64,000 nucleotides of DNA, from the NCBI RefSeq assembly GCF_003315035.1, contig NZ_QNRE01000005.1:248001-312000 (forward strand), written 5' to 3'. The position numbers were made by a program, and so were the translations under genes. Positions 1-10,080 of this stretch are shown piece after piece. This stretch comes from Nocardia puris. Its GTDB lineage: Bacteria > Actinomycetota > Actinomycetes > Mycobacteriales > Mycobacteriaceae. The notes under the pieces are model-generated. The model had not been told where the DNA came from. It saw nothing but the letters and a program-made list of their open reading frames with translations, and made no database searches. Every line of letters begins with the position of its first letter. Position 1 is the first letter of the stretch.

Positions 1-208
1 TCTTCTCCTCGAAGAATTCCGCGGGCCGCAGGGTGGTGTCGTCGGTCTCGCCGCGCACGAACTGCTTGGACAGCGGCGGGCGGTCGTAGGGGAGGCGGGA
101 CTCGTCGCCGAGCAGCACGAGTCCGCCGTCGTAACCGCCGCGGCGCAGCTCCTCGGCGGTGCGCAGGCCGGCCAGTCCGGCACCCACGATGACGATCGGC
201 GCGGCCAT
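1..208 (-). CDS. FAD-dependent ferredoxin/rubredoxin reductase-like protein, N-terminal part (cut by window edge)
   Basis: Only the first 69 codons are in the window; the gene runs leftward out of it. The ATG is at 208-206. The protein opens directly with a Rossmann FAD-binding motif (IVIVGAGLAGLRTAEELR), followed by LPYDRPPLSKQF, the signature seen after the first beta-alpha-beta unit in the reductases that pass electrons from NAD(P)H to a ferredoxin partner of a P450 or dioxygenase. The family role is established knowledge; the partner is not visible here. The upstream side is shared with the divergent SPW-repeat gene and contains a perfect inverted repeat at 254-267. The family assignment is firm, the substrate system unknown. 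Confidence 0.8.
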   Translation of the reverse strand, partial: MAAPIVIVGAGLAGLRTAEELRRGGYDGGLVLLGDESRLPYDRPPLSKQFVRGETDDTTLRPAEFFEEK

Positions 209-253
209 GGGCGCTCCCTTCCTCGGTGAACTCGCCCCTCACCCTAGCGTCTG

Positions 254-267
254 CTTGGTTGACCAAG
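254..267. promoter_or_regulatory. Candidate operator: 6-bp inverted repeat in the divergent promoter region
   Basis: CTTGGT-TG-ACCAAG is a perfect 6-bp dyad with a 2-bp centre, lying between the divergent reductase gene (start 208) and the SPW gene (start 388). Its size and spacing fit a TetR-type operator, and a TetR gene starts at 806. Which regulator binds is inference only. Confidence 0.4.
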
Positions 268-387
268 GGTGTGTCCGGCGTCACTTCAGTACTGCAGCGC
301 AATCGTATCCGTACCGATATTGATCGGGCGGTCAATCAGGACTACAACGAGGTTAGGAGACACCATCCGAGCCCTAGGAGGCACACC

Positions 388-744
388 ATGTTCACCGAGA
401 GCCGCGCGCAAGATCTGCTCGCCGTCATCCTCGGCGTCTTCACCGCTCTGTCCCCCCTCTGGGTGGACACCAGCGATCGCGCCATGTGGACGCTCATCGT
501 CCTCGGCGTGGCCATCGCCCTCACCGGCCTGGCGCAGATGGCCCGTCCCACCATGGCCATGGCCGACTACGCCATGGGCCTGTTCGGTGCGCTGCTGTTC
601 ATTTCGCCGTGGGCGATGGACTTCACCGCGTACCGGGGTGCATCCTGGACCGCATGGGTCGTCGGTGTGGTCACCGTGGTCGTCGCCGTCGCGGCACTGC
701 CCGCCGTATCGGGACGTATGCACCGCGCGGCACCGCATCACTGA
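388..744 (+). CDS. SPW repeat small membrane protein
   Basis: A 118-aa integral membrane protein with about four hydrophobic helices (roughly residues 8-24, 31-50, 57-75 and 85-106). It carries two SPW motifs, LSPLW near residue 22 and ISPWAM near 71, the mark of the SPW-repeat family found in many actinobacteria and proteobacteria. The function of the family is not known. The ATG at 388 was chosen because AGGAGG at 376-381 sits six bases upstream; longer in-frame versions would start inside the promoter region. The TetR gene follows after 61 bases on the same strand. Location in the cytoplasmic membrane is inferred from hydropathy. Confidence 0.8.
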   Translation: MFTESRAQDLLAVILGVFTALSPLWVDTSDRAMWTLIVLGVAIALTGLAQMARPTMAMADYAMGLFGALLFISPWAMDFTAYRGASWTAWVVGVVTVVVAVAALPAVSGRMHRAAPHH

Positions 745-805
745 TCGCCGCACGTGCGCATCCTGACCCGGTTCCACCACGGACGGCAGTGAGGACGCAC
801 CACTG

Positions 806-1465
806 ATGCACAGGGCCGAGCCCGGCCGTCGCCAGCGGCGGCCGGACCAGCGGGAGAGCACCGGGCGCCGCCGCAGCGCGAAGGTCGACGGCGACGCCCG
901 GCAGCTGATTCTCGACGCCGCCGAAAGCCTGTTCGCGGCACAGGGATTCGACGCCACCGCGACCGCCGCCATCGCCGCGGCGGCCGGCGTGCCCAAGGGC
1001 TTGGTCTTCTACTACTTCCCCACCAAGGATTCGATCCTCTCCGCGCTCATGGCCGAGCGCGTGCCCGCCACGCCGATCGACGACATCGGCACCGTCATCG
1101 CCCCGGGCGACCCGGCCACCAGCCTGGTCAACCTGGACGCCGCGCTGAATCTGCGCGACCACCACTCCTCGGTGCTGCGGGTGATCATGTGGCGCGAGGC
1201 CGACACCCACCCCGACGTGCGCCGCCAGCTGCGCCACCTGCGCGATCAGCTGCTCGACGTCACCGCCCGCGTGTTGCAGGCCAGCGCGCCCGCGCCCGTG
1301 CGCCCCGGCACCGTGCGCGCGTGCGCGGCGGCCTGGGTGTCGGCGATGTTCGCCATCGCCAGCACCGACCGCCTGCACGCCCTCGACGGCGTGCCGCTGC
1401 CCACCGCCGAGGAAGTGCTCGGCGTCGCCCGGGTGGTGGCGGCCGGAATGACGCAGCTGGGTTGA
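806..1465 (+). CDS. TetR/AcrR family transcriptional regulator
   Basis: A 219-aa one-component DNA-binding regulator. A basic N-terminal tail of about 30 residues rich in Arg precedes a typical TetR helix-turn-helix (around residues 35-80: a LFAAQGFDATAT segment, then AAAAGVPKGLVFYYFPTKDSI, of which YYFPTKD is the family hallmark). The rest is an all-helical ligand-binding domain with no recognisable specificity. A weak ribosome-binding sequence (GTGAGGAC) precedes the ATG. It is downstream of the SPW gene and convergent with the alpha/beta hydrolase, whose last base is one nucleotide away. The inverted repeat at 254-267 is a possible target. Confidence 0.88.
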   Translation: MHRAEPGRRQRRPDQRESTGRRRSAKVDGDARQLILDAAESLFAAQGFDATATAAIAAAAGVPKGLVFYYFPTKDSILSALMAERVPATPIDDIGTVIAPGDPATSLVNLDAALNLRDHHSSVLRVIMWREADTHPDVRRQLRHLRDQLLDVTARVLQASAPAPVRPGTVRACAAAWVSAMFAIASTDRLHALDGVPLPTAEEVLGVARVVAAGMTQLG

Positions 1466-1466
1466 G

Positions 1467-2282
1467 TCAGGAGAGCAGGAAGGCCGTCACGTCCGGCGTG
1501 AAGTACGGATGGTTGACCGCGCCCGTGTGCGAGGCGCCCGGATAGATGACCAGGCGCGAGTCGGGGATACCGTCGGCGGTGCGGCGGAAGATCTCGGTGG
1601 TGTAGAAGCCGTCGTTCTCGCCGCCGACGATCAGGGTGGGAACCGTGATGTCGCCGAGGCGGCCGGACAGATCGAATCCGTCCTCGGCGCGCACGAACGC
1701 GAGCGTGTCGGCCGGATTCGCCGGGCGTACAAAGGGATCCACCAGCCAGAACCCGGCGGCCGCCAGCTTCGCCACCACCGGCGACTTGAACCCGGCCGAA
1801 GCCATGTGGTGCAGCGCCCGCTTGCCTTCCGCGGCGGCCGTCGCGTACTTCATCTGCGACGATTTGGCCGGCTCCTCCAAGCGATACGCCGAGGCGGCCA
1901 CCACCAGCTTGCGCACCACCTCGGGATGATCCGCCGCGAGTTGCAACGCGACGGACCCGCCGGAGGAGATCCCGAGCACGTCCACGGGCTCGCCGAATTC
2001 CGCGTGCAACGCCTCGGCGTGCTGGGTCGCGATATCCGCCATCGTGGTGCCCTCGGGCATCCCGGGCGCGCGGGTCACCGCGTAGATCCGGAACACCCGC
2101 GCCAACCCCGCCAGCGCCTTGACTTCCGAATTCCGCATCCACCCTTTCGGATTCGCGTGATCGGGGGTGAACCACCGCAGGAACACCAGCGGCCGCCCTT
2201 CGCCGAACGCGTAGTACGGCATCCCGTGCTCCAGCGTCCCTTCGGTCACCACCAGATCCCGCACACCGGCCGACCTCGCCAT
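1467..2282 (-). CDS. Alpha/beta hydrolase
   Basis: A 271-aa cytoplasmic hydrolase of the alpha/beta fold. The nucleophile elbow GISSG puts the catalytic Ser at about residue 106; the acid is probably the Asp in VGGENDGFY and the base the His in PGASHTG, in the right order for a Ser-Asp-His triad. The substrate cannot be told; esterase- and lactonase-like members share this layout. The start at 2282 is preferred over upstream ATGs at 2303 and 2306 because a strong GGGAGG lies five bases before it. It is convergent with the TetR gene, the two stops being separated by one base, so they may share a terminator or interfere. Confidence 0.85.
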   Translation of the reverse strand: MARSAGVRDLVVTEGTLEHGMPYYAFGEGRPLVFLRWFTPDHANPKGWMRNSEVKALAGLARVFRIYAVTRAPGMPEGTTMADIATQHAEALHAEFGEPVDVLGISSGGSVALQLAADHPEVVRKLVVAASAYRLEEPAKSSQMKYATAAAEGKRALHHMASAGFKSPVVAKLAAAGFWLVDPFVRPANPADTLAFVRAEDGFDLSGRLGDITVPTLIVGGENDGFYTTEIFRRTADGIPDSRLVIYPGASHTGAVNHPYFTPDVTAFLLS

Positions 2283-2406
2283 CACAACCTCCCGATTCAC
2301 CATCACCGTCGCCGAGAACGTAACCCACCGACGGGCTGCGCGCGATAACTGCGGAGGTCATGGCGAGTGCCCGCGCCACCGGGAGGGTGGCGCGGGCACC
2401 GGCCGG

Positions 2407-4497
<2,091 letters not shown>

Positions 4498-4713
4498 GGG
4501 AATTCCCCGGTCCGTCAACTGGATTCGTCGTCTGTCGCGACGCTCGCCTGGTTGTTGCGTTCCGGGGACGGCACGAGCATCGTGTCGCGCGGAGCCTGCA
4601 GGCGCCCGCGGGGGACACGCTGCCGATCTACCTCCGCGCTCGCGGAAATGCCGTAATCATGGGGAATTGTCTACCCGCCGGGGCGGACGTTTGTCGACCG
4701 AATTTCGCGGACC

Positions 4714-5799
4714 TCAGAACTGGATGCGGAGTTTGTCGGTCACCGGCCGGGCCTGGCAACCCAGAATGTAGCCGTTCTCGATGTCCTCGGGGTCGAGGAT
4801 TTCGGCGTTCTCCATCTCGACCTTGCCCTCGAGGACGGTGCAGGCGCAGGAGCCGCACTCGCCTTCCTGGCAGGAGTAGGGGACGTCGATGCCCTTGGCG
4901 AGCATGATGTCGACCAGGGTTTGTTTACGGGGCCAGGACAATTCGTGGATCTCGCCGTCGAGTTCGACCTCGACGGTGGCGGCGTCGGCGGCCTCCTCCT
5001 CGCTCACCTCGACCGGGGCCTGGTCGGCGAAGGGGTCTCCGGCAAGCGAATTGAAGACTTCGGCGTGGGTGCGGGTGCGCGGGACGTCGAGTTGGGCCAG
5101 CGCGTCGTGCACGCGGTCCATGAAGGGCTTCGGGCCGCACATGAACGCCTCGTACTCGGTGTAGGGCGCGACGAGCGCGGCCAGCGAGTCGGCGGTGGGC
5201 AGGCCCTGGAGGGGTTCGAGCCAGTGGATCACGCTGAGCCGCTGGGGATTCTTGTCGACGAGCTCGCGCAGCTCGGCGGCGAAGATGACGCCGTCGGCGT
5301 CGCGGTTGGCGTACACCAGCACGATGCGCCCGGTGCCGCGCGCCAGCGCCGACTTCAGGATCGACATGACCGGCGTGATGCCGCTGCCCGCGCCGAACAG
5401 CAGCAGGTTCTCGTCGAGGTTCTTGGGCGTGAAAACGCCGGAGGGCGGCAGGAGTTCGAGCTCGTCACCTGCTTTGACGTTGTCGCACAACCAGTTCGAG
5501 CCGTAGCCGCCCTCGGTGCGCTTGACCGTGACCTTGGGCAGGTCGTCGGTGTGCGGCGAGCTGGCCAGCGAGTAGCAGCGGGCCACCGATCCGGTGAGTT
5601 CGCTGGGAATGCGCAGGGTGAGGAATTGGCCCGGTTTGTAGTCGAACTTCTCGCGCAGGTCGTCGGGTACCTCGAACACCAGGGAGCAGGCGTCGGCGGT
5701 CTCGGTGACGACCTCGGCGACGCGCAGCACGACCGACCGGGACCCGTGGGGTACCTCGACGGTGGCCGCGCCCGTGGTCGGCTGGCTGCGCTCGGTCAT
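4714..5799 (-). CDS. kshB: 3-ketosteroid 9-alpha-hydroxylase, reductase component KshB
   Basis: A 361-aa electron-transfer protein in three parts: FAD-binding beta-barrel (RCYSLASSP and PGQFLTLRIP), NAD-binding domain (FGAGSGITPVMSI, then MCGPKPFM), and a C-terminal plant-type [2Fe-2S] ferredoxin with Cys ligands at about 310, 315, 318 and 348 (CQEGECGSC ... GCQARP). It closely follows the order and motifs I recall for mycobacterial KshB (Rv3571). KshB passes electrons from NADH to the Rieske oxygenase KshA, which 9-alpha-hydroxylates 3-ketosteroids and thereby opens ring B in cholesterol catabolism. KshA is not in the window. ATG 5799 was chosen for its GAGAGG ribosome-binding site; the frame stays open upstream through the operator. 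A KstR-type site 57 bases upstream supports the assignment. Confidence 0.85.
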   Translation of the reverse strand: MTERSQPTTGAATVEVPHGSRSVVLRVAEVVTETADACSLVFEVPDDLREKFDYKPGQFLTLRIPSELTGSVARCYSLASSPHTDDLPKVTVKRTEGGYGSNWLCDNVKAGDELELLPPSGVFTPKNLDENLLLFGAGSGITPVMSILKSALARGTGRIVLVYANRDADGVIFAAELRELVDKNPQRLSVIHWLEPLQGLPTADSLAALVAPYTEYEAFMCGPKPFMDRVHDALAQLDVPRTRTHAEVFNSLAGDPFADQAPVEVSEEEAADAATVEVELDGEIHELSWPRKQTLVDIMLAKGIDVPYSCQEGECGSCACTVLEGKVEMENAEILDPEDIENGYILGCQARPVTDKLRIQF

Positions 5800-5855
5800 G
5801 TCGTCCTCTCGAACCCGGCGGCGCCGCCGGGGCGTGCGGGCGCCGGCGGCAAAAC

Positions 5856-5869
5856 TAGAACGTGTTTCA
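5856..5869. promoter_or_regulatory. KstR-type operator
   Basis: TAGAACGTGTTTCA matches every fixed position of the published KstR motif TnnAACnnGTTnnA. KstR is the TetR repressor of cholesterol-catabolism genes in mycobacteria and rhodococci. The site lies 57 bases before the kshB start and just after the stop of the upstream TetR gene, so it would control kshB alone. Confidence 0.72.
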
Positions 5870-5872
5870 GTT

Positions 5873-6505
5873 TCATCGTACGTCGCCACCCCGCTGCCGG
5901 ACAAGCTGGGCTTCCAAGCCGGCGACGAGCACCTCCATGCCGAAGTCGTAGGTGTATTTCCCGCGCAGGTCGGGCATGTACTCGGTGGCCCGGCGCACCA
6001 CCTCGGGCAGGGCGACGTCGGTCAGCGGCGAATGCTCGCGCGGATTCACCCGGCGGCGGCCGAACAGGTAGGTGTGGACGGTCGCGTAGCCGGAGAGCAC
6101 ATTGCGATCGGAGAAGCCGGCCTCGGCCAGGATCTCCATGATCGCGGCGATGAGGTCGAGCTGTTTGCCGAGCATCTGCTCGATGAGCACATCGCCCAAT
6201 CCGGGATGCTTGCGCAGCTTCTCGTCGATCTGGTCGACCAGATCGCGCAACCGCTCCTGCCATGGACCCGATTCCGGCGGCGGGGTGCGCACGCCGGTGA
6301 GCGCGGCCGAGGCCACCAGATCGAGCAGTTCCCGCTTGTCGGCGACGTAGTAGTACGGCGCCATCGGGGAGACGCCGAGCTCACGGGACAGGCGCCGCAT
6401 CGACAGCTTCTCCACGCCGTCCTCGCGCACCACGCGCAGCGCGGCCTCGACGATCTCGGACTCCGACAGGGTGTTGCCGCCCCCGCTCGTCTGCATTCGC
6501 CCCAT
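5873..6505 (-). CDS. TetR family transcriptional regulator (not MftR-like)
   Basis: A 210-aa regulator with an N-terminal HTH: GVEKLSMRRLSRELGVSPMA, then PYYYVADKRELLDLV, near residues 30-65. The rest is helical with no recognised ligand signature. AGAGG five bases before ATG 6505 supports the start. It is transcribed away from mftA, sharing a 206-base divergent region, and ends just before the KstR-type box in front of kshB. I do not think it is the mycofactocin regulator MftR, whose HTH as I recall it has an RTFFRYF-type recognition segment, nor KstR itself. It could control itself, mftA or kshB; the sequence does not decide. Confidence 0.85.
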   Translation of the reverse strand: MGRMQTSGGGNTLSESEIVEAALRVVREDGVEKLSMRRLSRELGVSPMAPYYYVADKRELLDLVASAALTGVRTPPPESGPWQERLRDLVDQIDEKLRKHPGLGDVLIEQMLGKQLDLIAAIMEILAEAGFSDRNVLSGYATVHTYLFGRRRVNPREHSPLTDVALPEVVRRATEYMPDLRGKYTYDFGMEVLVAGLEAQLVRQRGGDVR

Positions 6506-6637
6506 GCCACCTCTACTGCCGCGGGCATCTGCCGCCCGTCACGTCCTGTTCAGCTGCTCCCTCGGAGTCTAGAGTGCCGCGCCCGGCGTCGTCGGCGGTG
6601 CGGTCAACCCGGTCACCGGGATCGGGTGTTCCTTTTT

Positions 6638-6665
6638 GTCACTCTATGACGCTAAAGTGTGTGAC
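6638..6665. promoter_or_regulatory. Possible operator upstream of mftA
   Basis: An imperfect dyad, GTCAC at 6638-6642 and GTGAC at 6661-6665 with nested CACT and AGTG arms, lies about 50 bases before mftA in the intergenic region shared with the divergent TetR gene. An AT-richer patch (TATGACGCTAAAGTG) inside it could hold a -10 element. Binding is inferred from position and symmetry only. Confidence 0.3.
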
Positions 6666-6711
6666 GCGCGCTACATGGGCGCGCCCAGCCCGCATCACTC
6701 GGAGGTTTGTC

Positions 6712-6813
6712 ATGTCGCACCGGTTCCTCGCGCCCACCGACACCGACGAAGAGCTCGTCGAGGAGACCCTCATCGAAGAGGTGTCCATCGACGGCATGTG
6801 CGGCGTCTACTGA
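6712..6813 (+). CDS. mftA: Mycofactocin precursor peptide MftA
   Basis: A 33-residue ribosomal peptide: an acidic leader (TDTDEELVEETLIEEVS) followed by the invariant C-terminus IDGMCGVY. In the known pathway MftC, helped by MftB, decarboxylates the terminal Tyr and crosslinks it to the penultimate Val; the modified dipeptide is then released and becomes the redox cofactor mycofactocin. A strong GGAGG at 6701-6705 precedes the ATG at the right distance. mftB-mftC begins 17 bases after the stop, so the genes are surely cotranscribed. Confidence 0.96.
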   Translation: MSHRFLAPTDTDEELVEETLIEEVSIDGMCGVY

Positions 6814-6830
6814 CGCCGGGGGAGCGCACC

Positions 6831-8384
6831 GTGCTCGATCTCGATACCCGCTGGCAACTGCACCCGAGGGTGGCGCTGCGCCCCGAGCCGTTCGGCGCGC
6901 TGCTCTACCACTTCGGCACCCGCAAACTCTCGTTCCTGAAGAGCCCCAGGATCGTCGAGCTCGTCCGGTCGCTCCCGGAGCACGCTTCGGCGCGGGGCGC
7001 GCTGCGCGCGGCGGGGATCGCCGACGCGTCGGCCGACCCGTACGTCCGCGCGCTGGCGCAACTGGCCGAAGGTGAGATGATCATCGGCGCGCCCGGCCCC
7101 GTGCCGGACGCCGCGGGAGCCGAGCCCGCGAAGGCGCGGGCCGTCCGGCCGGATGCGGGGGTGGTCCCGCGGCCGGACGGCGCCGCGCCCACCGACCGCG
7201 CGGTGCGGCTGATCGACCGGTTCGAAACCGGTCTGGCCGCGCCGATCTGCCTCACCTGGGAACTCACCTACGCCTGCAATCTGTCCTGCGTGCACTGTCT
7301 TTCGTCGTCGGGTCGCCGCGACCCGCGCGAGCTGAGCACCGAACAGTGCAAGGCGCTGATCGACGAGTTCGAGCGGATGCAGATCTTCTACGTCAATATC
7401 GGCGGCGGCGAACCGACTGTGCGCCCGGACTTCTGGGAACTGGTCGACTACGCCACCGCCCACCACGTGGGAGTCAAGTTCTCCACCAACGGCGTTCGCA
7501 TCACGCCGGAGGTGGCCGCCCGCCTGGCCGCGAGCGACTACGTGGACGTGCAGATCTCGCTGGACGGCGCGACCGCCGAGGTGAACGACGCGGTGCGCGG
7601 GCCGGGCTCCTACGACATGGCGATCCGCGCGCTGGAGAACCTGGCCGCGGCCGGCTTTCGCGACGCGAAACTCTCCGTCGTGGCGACCAGGCACAATATC
7701 GCCCAGCTCGACGAGTTCCGCGCCATCGCCGAAAGGTACGGCGCCACACTGCGGTTGACGCGGCTGCGGCCCTCGGGACGCGGCGCCGACGTGTGGGACG
7801 AGCTGCACCCCACCCCCGAGCAGCAGCGCGTGCTCTACGACTGGCTGCTGCGCAACGGGGAGGGCGTGCTGACCGGCGACTCGTTCTTCCACCTCTCCGC
7901 CTTCGGCCAGGCACTGCCCGGCCTCAACATGTGCGGCGCGGGCCGGGTGGTGTGCCTGGTGGACCCGGTGGGCGACGTGTACGCCTGCCCGTTCGCCATC
8001 CACGACCGCTTCCTGGCCGGAAACGTGGTGTCCGACAGCGGTTTCGAGCGGGTGTGGCGCGAGTCCGCGTTGTTCTCCGAGCTGCGCGCGCCCAGCGGCG
8101 GCGGCGCGTGCTCGGGCTGCGCGCACTACGACTCCTGCCGGGGCGGCTGCATGGCGGCGAAATTCTTCACCGGACTGCCCGCCGACGGCCCCGACCCGGA
8201 GTGCGTGCAGGGGTACGGCGAGGCGGCGCTGGCCGACACGGGGCGCACGATTCCGCGCTCCCCGGTGGATCACTCGCGGCGGGCGGCGCCGCGGCGCTCT
8301 GGTCCGCGCAAGTCGGGTCCGGTGCCGTTGACGCTGTCGGTGGGGCGGCCCTCGCGCGCGTGCGACGAGAGCCCGCTGGGATGA
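6831..8384 (+). CDS. mftC: Fused MftB-MftC: precursor-binding (RRE) protein joined to the radical SAM maturase
   Basis: One uninterrupted 517-aa frame holds two proteins that are normally separate. Residues 1-75 match MftB, the PqqD-like precursor-recognition chaperone (WQLHPRVALRPEPFGALLYHF and TRKLSFLK). An Ala/Pro-rich linker follows to about residue 125. The rest is MftC: radical SAM motif CNLSCVHC with Cys 149, 153 and 156 binding the SAM cluster, GGGEPT, and a C-terminal SPASM region with Cys in YACPF, GACSGCAHYDSCRGGC and DPEC for auxiliary clusters. The enzyme decarboxylates and cyclises the Val-Tyr end of MftA. The GTG at 6831 has GGGGAG seven bases upstream. An internal GTG at 7161 could start a separate MftC, but no stop ends MftB before it. 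Confidence 0.93.
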   Translation: MLDLDTRWQLHPRVALRPEPFGALLYHFGTRKLSFLKSPRIVELVRSLPEHASARGALRAAGIADASADPYVRALAQLAEGEMIIGAPGPVPDAAGAEPAKARAVRPDAGVVPRPDGAAPTDRAVRLIDRFETGLAAPICLTWELTYACNLSCVHCLSSSGRRDPRELSTEQCKALIDEFERMQIFYVNIGGGEPTVRPDFWELVDYATAHHVGVKFSTNGVRITPEVAARLAASDYVDVQISLDGATAEVNDAVRGPGSYDMAIRALENLAAAGFRDAKLSVVATRHNIAQLDEFRAIAERYGATLRLTRLRPSGRGADVWDELHPTPEQQRVLYDWLLRNGEGVLTGDSFFHLSAFGQALPGLNMCGAGRVVCLVDPVGDVYACPFAIHDRFLAGNVVSDSGFERVWRESALFSELRAPSGGGACSGCAHYDSCRGGCMAAKFFTGLPADGPDPECVQGYGEAALADTGRTIPRSPVDHSRRAAPRRSGPRKSGPVPLTLSVGRPSRACDESPLG

Positions 8385-8535
8385 CCGAGGTCCGGTTGCC
8401 GGCGGTGCGCTGCCGACCGGATCCCGGCCCGTCGGCGGCGCGGGCCGCGGCGGTAACCATCGCGTTGCCAAGGGTTGTGGTCGGGGTGATCGCAACCCGG
8501 GGGCAACACGCGCTCGCGGGTGCCGCGCGCGGTCA

Positions 8536-8576
8536 CGGTCCGATTCGTGCGGAATTCCGTCCTTTTTTACGGACCG
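8536..8576. promoter_or_regulatory. Hairpin or operator between mftC and mftF
   Basis: Inverted arms CGGTCCG (8536-8542) and CGGACCG (8570-8576) enclose a perfect 10-base palindrome, CGGAATTCCG (8550-8559), and a run of six T. It lies in the 231-base gap between mftB-C and mftF, where no gene is visible. It could be a processing hairpin, an attenuator or a protein-binding site feeding mftF. Confidence 0.35.
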
Positions 8577-8615
8577 ATGATGCTCGCGCGCGAATCTCCG
8601 CCTAGCATGCCAGGA

Positions 8616-10019
8616 ATGCGCCATGATCGATTGCCCGACGGCTTCGGGGTACGGATCGATCCACGGGTACGCGCATACTCCGGGGGACGCATCCTGGTCG
8701 GCGGTTCGCCCGCCCGGTTGCTGCGACTTGCCCCGGAGGCCGCCGAGATGATCGGCGACGGGTACCTCGAGGTCGACGGTCCCAAGTCGGCGGTCGTTGC
8801 CAGACGGCTGCTCGACTCCGGTGTCGCCAATCCGCGGCCGCGGTTGCTGCCCTCGCCCGACGACGTCACCGTCATCGTGCCGCTGTACAACAACGCCGAG
8901 GGGCTGGCCCGGTTGCTCGCGGCGCTGCGCGGCCACCACGTGATCGTCGTCGACGACGGATCCGATCAACCGGTCCGCGTGCCGGAGGGCCACGGCAGCC
9001 GCTGCCGGGTCACCGTGCTGCGCCACGACCGCCCGCAGGGGCCGTCGGCGGCGCGCAACGCCGGGTTGCGGGCGGCGACAACCGAATTCGTGGCCTTCCT
9101 GGACTCCGACGTGGTGCCGCGCAGCGGCTGGCTCGAGGTCATGCTCGGTCACTTCAGCGATCCGGAGGTGGCGCTGGTGGCGCCGCGCATCGTGGCGCTG
9201 GACCCGGAGTCCAACGCGCTGGCGCGCTACGAGCACACCCGCTCGTCGCTGGATCTGGGCAGGCGCGAGGCGGCCGTCACCTCGCGCGGCATGGTGTCCT
9301 ACGTGCCCAGCGCGGCGCTGCTGGTGCGGCGGCAGGCGATGCTCGCCGAGGGCGGCTTCGACGAGACCATGCGCGTGGCCGAGGACGTCGACCTGTGCTG
9401 GCGGCTGGAGCGCTCGGGCTGGCGGCTGCGCTACGAGCCGGCCGCGCACGTCGCGCACGACCACCGCGTTTCGTTCACCTCCTGGTTCGGCCGAAAGGTG
9501 TTCTACGGCACCGGCGCGGCCCCGCTGGGCGATCGCCACGGCAAGGAGAAGGTGTCGCCGCTGTCGGTGCCGTCGTGGACGGTGCTGGCCGCGGTTCTGT
9601 TCGCCACGCTCACCCGGTGGGGATTCCTCGGCGCGCTCGTTACGCTCGCGACGGCGCTGACGCGGCTGCGGCGGGTGTTCGCGGAACTGGACAACCCCAC
9701 CCGGGTGGCCGCGATCTATCTGGCGCGCGGCTTCTTCGCGGGACTGTGGCGGCTGGCTTCGGCGATGTGCAGGCACTATTGGCCGATCACGGTGCTGGCC
9801 ATGGTCGCGTCGCGGCGCATCCGTCATATCGCGGTGACGATGGCGGTGGCCGACGGTCTGGCCGACTGGTTCACCCATCGCGACGCGGGCGGGCTCGACC
9901 CGTTCCGCTACATCGCCTACAAGCGGCTCGACGACATCGCCTACGGCACCGGGCTGTGGGTCGGCGCGTTCCGCGCGCGCAGCCTCGAGTCGCTCAAACC
10001 CACGGCGCCGCCGCAATGA
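8616..10019 (+). CDS. mftF: Mycofactocin glycosyltransferase MftF
   Basis: A 467-aa family-2 glycosyltransferase. The N-terminal ~85 residues (RLPDGFGV, then GGSPARLLRLAP) are the region particular to MftF. The catalytic domain follows with VTVIVPLYNN, VVDDGSD, FLDSDVVP (the metal-binding DxD-type motif) and AEDVDLCWRLERSGW. The C-terminal part has hydrophobic stretches that suggest membrane association. In mycobacteria MftF adds a chain of beta-1,4-linked glucose to premycofactocin. The start is uncertain: ATG 8616 gives the family length, but ATG 8607 is in frame and neither has a well-spaced ribosome-binding site. mftD and mftE usually lie between mftC and mftF but are absent here. Confidence 0.9.
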   Translation: MRHDRLPDGFGVRIDPRVRAYSGGRILVGGSPARLLRLAPEAAEMIGDGYLEVDGPKSAVVARRLLDSGVANPRPRLLPSPDDVTVIVPLYNNAEGLARLLAALRGHHVIVVDDGSDQPVRVPEGHGSRCRVTVLRHDRPQGPSAARNAGLRAATTEFVAFLDSDVVPRSGWLEVMLGHFSDPEVALVAPRIVALDPESNALARYEHTRSSLDLGRREAAVTSRGMVSYVPSAALLVRRQAMLAEGGFDETMRVAEDVDLCWRLERSGWRLRYEPAAHVAHDHRVSFTSWFGRKVFYGTGAAPLGDRHGKEKVSPLSVPSWTVLAAVLFATLTRWGFLGALVTLATALTRLRRVFAELDNPTRVAAIYLARGFFAGLWRLASAMCRHYWPITVLAMVASRRIRHIAVTMAVADGLADWFTHRDAGGLDPFRYIAYKRLDDIAYGTGLWVGAFRARSLESLKPTAPPQ

Positions 10020-10080
10020 TCGCCGCGCGCTGATCTCTTCCCGCCGCCGCGCGTGGCGGCGCAGTCAGGAGCGAGTTCGG

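Noticed and set aside
5873..6505. TetR gene as the mycofactocin repressor MftR
   Set aside because: Position fits, but the recognition-helix region (VSPMAPYYYVADKREL) does not resemble the RTFFRYF-type segment I recall for MftR; left as a generic TetR regulator.
7155..7210. Separate mftC gene starting at the internal GTG 7161 or 7203
   Set aside because: Possible as a secondary start, but no stop codon ends mftB before it and there is no well-spaced ribosome-binding site, so a fusion is the simpler reading.
6807..10016. Long leftward frame opposite mftB-C and mftF
   Set aside because: It is antisense to two genes with clear family motifs; its translation is repetitive Arg/Gln/Val with no recognisable domain.
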